A stretch of 64,000 bases of DNA from Hippasteria phrygiana. Taxonomy: Eukaryota > Echinodermata > Asteroidea > Valvatida > Goniasteridae. The notes under the pieces are model-generated. The model saw only the letters and a list, made by a program, of their open reading frames with translations. It had not been told where the DNA came from and made no database searches. Of the stretch, positions 25,201 through 34,200 are shown in pieces; within the stretch, counting starts at the first letter, position 1, and each line of letters begins with the position of its first letter. A program made the translations under genes and the position numbers. The stretch lies in NCBI GenBank assembly GCA_037893225.1, contig JAZGUH010000412.1, positions 1,550,001 to 1,614,000 on the forward strand. Direction: 5' to 3'.

Positions 25201-28200
25201 TCTCGCCCGTCCCACCAACTTTCCGATCTTTCCCATCTCGCCCGTCCCGCACCACCAAGTTCCCCATCCTTCCATCTCACCCGTCACGCACCACCAACTT
25301 TCCGATCTTTCCCATCTCGCACGTCCCACACCACCAACTTTCCCATCTTTCCAATCTTGCCCGTCCCGCACTACCAACTTTCTGATCTTTCCCATCTCAC
25401 CCGTTCCGCAACACCAACTTTCCGATCGTTCACATCTCGCCCGTCCCGTACCACCAACTTTCCGATCTTTCCAATCTCGCCCGTCCCGCACCACCAACTT
25501 TGCCATCTCGCCCGTCCTGCACCACCAACTTTCTGATCTTTTCCAAAGATTGATCCAGCACAACATGCTTCGGTGTGCATGCATATTCGCATGGTCCTTT
25601 CCAGAAAATCACAGAAAAAAGTCGCAGTTTTCAGCAAATACTCTTTAAAATTAGGCTGAATAAATTTATTAATTTATTAATTCTTCAATTAATTAACCCT
25701 CCTATGCACCTGGCCAAAATCGACCCAGCTGCTGTACAGATCAAAACCTATCAAATGTCAGATTGAAACACACACAAACTGTCAGAGTTGGTGTTTAGAG
25801 TTTTTGATAGGCTGTGATAGTTATAGGAGGGTAGGAAATATCCCCACCAAAATGGGTCAGAAACAGAAAAGTCTTTGAAAATAGTTAGTATAAGTGTCAA
25901 CAATCAAGGGTTGTTTTTAAATCACTCGATTTAAACCATTGATTTAAATCATGATTTAAATCAATGAAAAAAATCAATGAAAAAAATCACTAATAAAATT
26001 CACATTTTGATTCGGGCGTTAAGGTAATGTTTTGTATGCAATTTAGTCTGTTCTGACTCTGAGAGAATAAATTTTATAAGAAAACAAAACATGCTGTACA
26101 TGCCTTCATGTACATGTACATGGTGATATTTATGGTAGCTGCATTTTATTTTTAAAGTGTAGGGGGTTCCTGTTATCAACTTGGATGAGAAATGTGCAGT
26201 ATGATGATGATGCTGTCACTTGTAATACCACAGATCTTTTAATACTATGTATTCTAGAAAATAATATGATGAATACAGAATAAAAGGGATTTTAAACAAT
26301 TGTGTGCATTGTGGTTATACAATTGACTATTAATGATGGTTATATATAAACAGGGTTTTCCCTTAATTTTTTTTTCACTAGCCTGCCGGACCAGTAATGG
26401 TGTTTTTTCACCTTTTAGGCTACTTTTTTTGTAAGTAACCTTTTACGTCAATTACAATGTATTTAACGTATACACCGACGTGATTATAAATGGTAAATTG
26501 GACAGTGATGTTCCAGAATATTATACATATTATTATTAATAACAGGGACAAAGATTAAAGAATGGGCCTTGGGTTATAATTTGTATTTCCAATCCAAGAG
26601 AAAGAAAAGGCTCCAGGAAAACGGTTTTCGCAATACTGTACTGTAGGCTGATTTATTTTCCTTCAGAATTGTGATAAAAAATGTTCCACAAAATATTACA
26701 CAAGTTATTTACTGGTTTGATTTATATTTTATTTCTCTTTCAATGAAGTGAAGTGGCAGGATGAGTGCCTAGTTAATAGTTCCTGTGTACATAAGTTATT
26801 GGCTAAAATAGCTTCTTTTAAATCATATCAAAAGAACTTTCATCCCCTCAAAAACTTGAGCATGTTCTGAGGGAATGTCATTAAAAGAAGCTATTTTCCA
26901 AAATCTCTTAATAATCTGAGTCAGACGAAACTATCAGGGTCGTCAATTTCTTCCTCTGGCAAGCTACCAGGTTTAATAAATTGATACATTGTAAAACAAT
27001 TAACTATGGGAAAACAAACTGACACATTGTTGATACATTGTTAACAATAAACTATGGGGGGGGAAATAAACTGACCAAGTACACTGTATTTACAAACATT
27101 TATTACAAGCTGAGAGTAAGCCTGTTCGATATGACGATATTTCCCGATATTTTGATATATTTTTTTATATCGAAAATCGTATCGGCCCCTTTAAAAAAAA
27201 AGGAATATCGGGGAATTCGATATACCGAAGAATATCGCGATATATGTTCCTTTTGGCCGCATTATGTGTGGATTTGTCCAGTTTACTTTGCTCGAAATTC
27301 CAGTTATTTCCAATTATTGGACGGTAGGAATAGTACATGTATATAATGTATCATGATGTACCATGGAGGAATAAAAAAATACATACATGCACTAAATGTG
27401 TCTTTCTTTGACCGTTTTCTAAACCCCGACATGACTTCTCCACTCCGCGCGATTTACCTTCCGCGCGATTTACCCTCCGCGCCGTACATTGTCAAGTGCA
27501 AACAACGTCTTATTCCCAGTGTACAATGTACGTACCTACACGCTTGCGAACCCATCTTGAGATCGAGGGGTATGGCAATTGTTTGCAATAAGGTCAACCC
27601 CTATAGCGCATCTGCGCGTGCGCGTTGCTTTGTTGCTAGCCTTGGTCTAGCACCACTAACTTTCCGATCTTTCCCATCTCGCCCGTCCCGCAACACCAAC
27701 TTTCCCATCTCGTCCGTCCCGCAACACTAAACCCCAACCCTAACCCTAGTAGATATTTATTCCCTTATTTATTTGAGTTCGGTGTTCATCACGAAATAGA
27801 TGCAATTATCACGAAATAGATGCAATTATCACAAAATAAATGCAACACGATGTCATGATACACAGACACTAGGCTCTAATATACGTAATTTACGAACCCT
27901 GTTTTGTCATGACCCATTGTAATCTAGGCCTACAAATGATACTGAAACTGATACATACCCCTGTAATGGCCTTCTTGTCAAAAGACCAGACGATGTTGCT
28001 CAAATCCGTCATTTTGTGTGGAGAAAAGCTTGCAGTGCGACGAAAAAATGGCTACCGCTAGAAAACTCTTAGCAGTGAAAAATATGACGTCATCCGCTAT
28101 GCGCAATCTGATTGATGGTTGCCTCAAAAAGTTGCCATAAAGTAGAAACCCATTCTATTCAAAATTGATGTTGCTTCCGTGTTGCCAGTGCATTGCTTTC

Positions 28201-31200
28201 AGATTGCGAGACATGACATACAAGGAAATCTGTGAGCAACCTGATTGCTAGCAATTTTTATTGCCCCAAAATTGCCAGAAAATTGCCCCGTCAGAGGACG
28301 TACTCCCCTTTTGTGTCTAGTGCTAGCGAGGATGGAATTTGCATCGGGGATGATGAAGTAAATTAGAACAGATTTTCTCTTTTGCCCTTTCCCGACGTAA
28401 TACATGAAGCACTGCATGCTCAGTGCCTTCCGAGAGCCCGTGTGAAAACATTCACAGGCTTACTCGGGCGGGATTTGAACCCACGACTTCCTGCTTACTA
28501 GTGCAGACGTCTTAACCACTCGACCACCGAGCTCTGTTCTAATTTACATCATCATCCCCATCCTTAAATTTATGCAGTACCCGCTGCTGCATTGGATTCG
28601 AATCTGCCAGCTGAACTCGGCAAGCTCGGTGGTCGAGTGGTTGCACTAGTAAGCAGGAAGTTGTAGGTTCGAATCCTGACCGAGTAAGCCTGTGAATGTT
28701 TTCACACGGGCTCTCGGAAGGCACTGATCATGCAGTGCGTCATGTATTACGTCAGGAAAGGGCAAATGATAAAATCTCTGTTCTAATTTACATCTAGCAC
28801 TAGACACAAAAGGGGAATTCGTCTCATGACGTCAGATTTGTTTGCTGCCTGCAGCAACTAATTTTGACAATTGGTACCAGTGGGCTGGAGGGGACTTGAA
28901 ATTAAGGATGGGACGTTTACACGTTTAAACGAAAAAAATTCAAATCAGTTTAGAAATTTTCCCAAGCAGCCCTTTTGCAATTGTTGACTATTAACATTTA
29001 AACGTACTTTAAAAGCTATGGGAAAGTTTTGCTCAACGTTTATCAAATTAAACGTAAATTCCCATCCTTAACCCTAACCCTCCAGGGTATTTTGGCTAGA
29101 AACCCTGCCAGACGCATCAGATTGCATACTTTGTCACATTGACTTGTGTGGAGAGTGCAGCAAGGTGGAGCTGTCATCACAGATGCTTTGTGCTGCGTCT
29201 GGCAGGGTTAGGGTTAATCAAAATCGGTGTCAAAAGTCTCTTTTTGTCATTTCATGGTAGAAATGATTGGCCATTTTATTTTACAATACGCAATCTACAT
29301 AAAACTACAAAATGAAGTAGACTTCTTTCAGCAATCAACTTGAAAACGATGGCACCTTTCTCTGGACTTAGGATAATGATAAGTGGGTCATTCCAACAGG
29401 TTGGGACAGTTTTTTGTTTACCATATCATTAAAACCATTATTACATTCAATTCAGTTATTTCATGTGACATCCGTCTTTGGGTGTGAGATTATTTGAGAA
29501 AGTTTCAATATGTAAGTTATATTTTAACAAAAATATGATAAAAAGTGTGTTATTTCAATGTAAAATAGACGTAACATGGACACCGTGTCCAACGTTAACA
29601 TTTTTGTGTTTTTCAACACATAAATAAATATGGGAAATTCACTACGTACAATAATTAAAAGACACACTATGCAACAATGAAACACCTTTTTACGGCAGTC
29701 AGTGTCCAAATATAGCAGAAATACATGTAGCAAGAATTTAAAGAATCAGTGCAGACGTAACATGGACACCATGATAGACCATGACCATACATTTTTTTTT
29801 TTTTTTACATATATTTCATGTATTTCTGCCGTTGTGCTGCATTTGGATATTGAATATCATAAATGTTTTTTGTGTTGCAGTTTGTGTTTTGTAATTAGTA
29901 TACAGAGTGAGTTTGCATAATTATTTATATAAATGTTGAAAATATTACAAAAAGGAAATGTGCATTTTCATGTCACACCATGTCAGCACTAAATTTACGT
30001 CAAGACTGCCTTAATTTTTCGTAATTAAATAAATAATTATGCAACTTACTATATATGTACTAACTAAAAGACACTCAATGCTACCAGAAAACACTTTTTG
30101 TTATGGTTGCCAGTGTCCAAAGCTCAGAAACAGCAAGAACAATAAAAACATGCATGTGTTGACGTAACAGTGGACAGTGTCCATGTTACGTCCACACTCG
30201 TGTCTGTTCTTGCTGTCTCTGTTATATTTGGACACTGACTACCATAAAAAAGTGTTCTTGTGTTGCATAGTACATTTTTGTACATCTTTTAATTAAAATT
30301 TCCCATATGTTGAAAAAACACAAAAATGGAAATATGGACGTGTCCATGTTACGTCAAACTGGTTACGTCAAACTGACAAATTATTGTATCATATTTTTGG
30401 TAAAATATAATTTACATGATTTAAAACTTTCAAAAATATTGCCTACCCAAAGACTGATATTACATGAAATAACTGAATCAAATGTAATAGTACGTTTAAA
30501 GATATGGATAAATGTCACACTGTGTCCCAACCTGGTGGAATGAACCAAGTACAAAACCTCATGCCTACCTCATCTTTGGGGATGGCTTTGTTGAGAAACA
30601 CCAGTATGCCATTGTCTTTGTTGAACAACTCAGAGCAGCAGTATGCTGTGAAATAAAATGTTCATTTGTATGGACGTTTTAAAAAGTGATTAATGACAAA
30701 ATACAGTGTTGACCAGTTCAATGGTGACTCTTCTTGAATACATGTATTTTCAACATTTGTTAACCCTCCTGTTCTCAGGGCCAAAATCGACCCAGCTGCT
30801 GTACAGATCAAAACCTATCAAATTTCAGATTGAAACACACACAAACTATCAGAGTTGGTGTTTAGAGATTTTGATAGGCTGTGATAGTTATAAGTATAGG
30901 AGGGTTTTAATGTGCCTCAAGTGTATCAATAGATCTTGTGTGTAGCAGCCATCCTAAAGCCTGGGGATAATGTCATACCCCTAATGTACATATGTACACG
31001 TATGTATTGTTACAGAATTTGAGTGACAAAACAAAAAACAATACATACACGTATGTATTGTTACAGAATTTGAGTGACAAAACAAAACGTTCTCATGTCC
31101 CAGGTCAAGGTCGGGTAATGACAAATTATTGCATGCAATTGTAACAAGTAACATAAATCTTGAAATAATTTATTGTGCACATGTTGACAGTTGTTATCAA

Positions 31201-34200
31201 GGACAAGCAAGACAAGGTCAAGGAGGATTTGTTATTTACGAATATTTCACTCTTCCTGACCAATTTTGGTGGGGGGGGGGGGGTTAACGCAGTGGCTATT
31301 GTTACGGCAGCCCTCGTTACGGAACTGCCTAGTTCCCTGACGTAATGGTATTCAACGTCACGATGTTTGCTGTTGGAACCAGACTATCAACCAAATGGTT
31401 CTCTGACTTTATTTTCTATAAAAAAATTCTCCAAACCACTGAAATCAAAGGGAAGAAAATTAAATCTACTTCATAAAAATAACCATTTGATTAAAAACCT
31501 AAAACTTAAGAAATCCTTTTTTTTTCTTTTTTTTTGGACAGCGAGGCTGGGATTTGATCCAGGGTCCCAAGCTACATACGTTCACATTGTATACCATAAC
31601 AATAGCATTTGAAAGTCGCGTTACGGCTGCCGTAAAAATAGCCACTGCGTAAAGTAAAATCTATACTACTTCTCGTTATCGCACTGCCATCTACCCCTAG
31701 AAATATGGGGCTCCTACCGGAACCCCATAGAAAGAAGCCTATTTTTCCCATAGGCTAGTACAGCAAGAATAAGAAAGTCATTTCCATGCACTCACGTTTA
31801 CATTGTGCGCATGAAAACCGCTGCAGTTTTCCCAAAAAATCCGTAATATCATCATTTACATCCTCACCTTGTCTGCGCCAAGCAAAAGATCGCCGGAAGC
31901 GGTTCAAATTTTTGAAAAAAGGTGAAAAAAAATCTCCGATCCGTACTGACAGCGAATGACTCGATATGCAAGATGCGACTGTTGCCGGCCGGTCGGGTCA
32001 TGTGCGCGGGTCGGACCAGACAAGCTCATGATTATTCATGTCAAAAATCTGAAGTACAGCGCGCACTGCTAGCACTGCTGTCGTGCGTGTCCGTTACCAC
32101 CTGCATCGTGCGCATCGATCACTGTGCATGTACTGGGTACATGTACGTGTACGTACATTGTAGTGATCGATGCGCGCGATGTCATTCGTGAGGAGAACCC
32201 TGAAATTTACTGTTCAATTCCGGAGAGCACCCACAGAACTGTCTGTTCGCTGTCTGTACATGGCATGCAAATCGTGACCCCTCAACCTTACATGACGTCA
32301 CCCCCGGCTCGGCGCATACGCACACCGCTCGCGACAAGCCGTATGCCGGTGACTGTTTCATAAAAGGTGCAACGGGCGTGTCGGTCTAATTGGAGGCCGC
32401 TGCACACCGTCTTAATGAAGATCAATTCTGCTAAAATACGCCCGTATACTGCTACCGACTATTGTACCATTCAGAATATAGTCACCGGCGGCATACGATA
32501 AGCCGGTGACAACAACCTCATTCCCAAGGCTTACTTTATAGAGAGCAACTGTGGTGTCGGTGAGGGCGGTGCTCGACACCATGGGAACGAGATTGGAGCG
32601 ACGCATTATGCATGCGCATGCGGGACTGACATCACGCCAGTTCAACGGGGGGGGGGGGGGGGGGGGGAAGATTTTACTTTAATTAGACAGGTTCATGAAA
32701 ATGATTTAGACAGCAATGATTTATTTCATCAATGGATATCAATCTCTGATAGTGACAGAGGCAAACTTCAAAATTTTAAAAAATTTACCAGGTCCCCCAT
32801 ATGTAACATTACAACCGCGATCGCGAGAAGACGAAGACAAAGGCGAAGCTGAATTACGTTAGTATCAATTTATATCATGTTCCACAGTTTCAGAAGGTTG
32901 TTCAATATCCATTTATTTTGATACTGAAATATCGGCAACAAAATATCGCGATATTTCATATTATCGTGATGACGTCACTTTTTCCATAACTGACATGCAG
33001 TCAACTGAAGAACGGAGGAATACAAAAAAATACATGATAGAAATCACCACGGCATCATAATATCGGGCCCGCCGGGATTAAGCTCGGTTTCGCTAAAATG
33101 GGCCGGCCAGCGAGATCGCTAATCGGGCCGGCAAGATCGGGGCAGGCAGGATCGCAGGCTGACATGCATGTTCGGGTTGACAAGGATTTACTCATTCAGA
33201 AAGACTAGCGTTTGTTTCTATTTCGGCATTGTTGATGATGCCTATAATCACGCGTGATGAGCTGTCAAAAACATCGTCTTGTGTACATAATATGCTCCAC
33301 ACGTGTTTGTCTTTTCTCAAGACAAATTTTGCTTCGTGTTAGCTGCGCGCGTACGTGCATTGTACACTGGGAATAAGACGGTGGCATTCAGCGCGATTAC
33401 TTGCACTTAACCAAGGCTAGCAACAAAGCAACGCGCACGCACAGATGCGCTTTAGCATGTTTAGGGGTTGGCATTATTGATCAATTGCTCTAACCCCATG
33501 CAGGTCGGGAGTGCTCGGTTGACAAGTCTTTTCTCAAGACGAAATTGATAAATACGGTAGCATGCGGTTGTTGTTTGCACTTGACCAAGACTACAATGTA
33601 TGCATGCACGCACACATCATGTCGATCGTTGCGTGCATTATATCAAATGAATCGGGTGCGAGTTGTGGTAAGTTGTTCTACATGGGAAAATAACGTGTAC
33701 AAGGCCTCCAAAAAAGTACGTGCACAGCGTGCACGTTGTACCAAAGGGTTACATGCACAGAGGAAAAAGTACATGCACCAGTGCATGCGTGCACCCGTCT
33801 AAATCCACCACTGCCACATCTCTTCAACAACTCCACGCGCATGCGCAGTCTGGTGGACTATAGTCGTCAGCTGTGCTACGACATGTTCATCTCAGCTGAA
33901 TACGTCGGATGGTAAGTAAAAACTTTGATTTCTCAATAAATTGTCCGTTCCAATGTTCCGCAAATGTGCCGCAAAAGTCTCAAAGATCTGTAGGAGGGAT
34001 TGGATAACTTTCTAGGGAGATTAACGTTTGGGAAAGTGGAATTATAGATCATTGTAACTGACCTAACAAAAGCGTATTGCAAATCCCATATTGGCATTGA
34101 GTTACGGGGTCCAAAATTAAATAGTTGGAAGTAACGTTAGACATCGTCATGATCGTGCTCCCGACACAACTCACCCAATTCATTCTCAGATATCTGACGA

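Larger units (their letters stand above)
23976..26679. mobile_element. 2.7-kb foldback element with ~1-kb arms and a minisatellite core
   Basis: The left arm 23976-24959 (984 bp) and right arm 25543-26679 (about 1 kb plus a nested 135-bp MITE) are highly similar reverse complements. Examples are ATTTTGTCACA-type ends TTTTATCACAATTCTGAAGG / CCTTCAGAATTGTGATAAAA and inner ends GGATCAATCTTTGG / CCAAAGATTGATCC. The core 24960-25542 is a tandem array. Long arms plus a repeat core and no coding sequence fit foldback-type DNA elements. Confidence 0.85.

Noticed and set aside
24960..25542. CRISPR-like array
   Set aside because: Units are contiguous variants without distinct spacers and the genome is animal.
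24866..25648. 260-codon and other long frames rich in Pro/Ser/His
   Set aside because: They are translations of the 39-bp minisatellite, open in several frames on both strands because the unit is a multiple of three.
27728..27750. Telomere-like CCCTAACCCT
   Set aside because: Only two repeats here; the longer instances at 11326 and 29072 are MITE ends.
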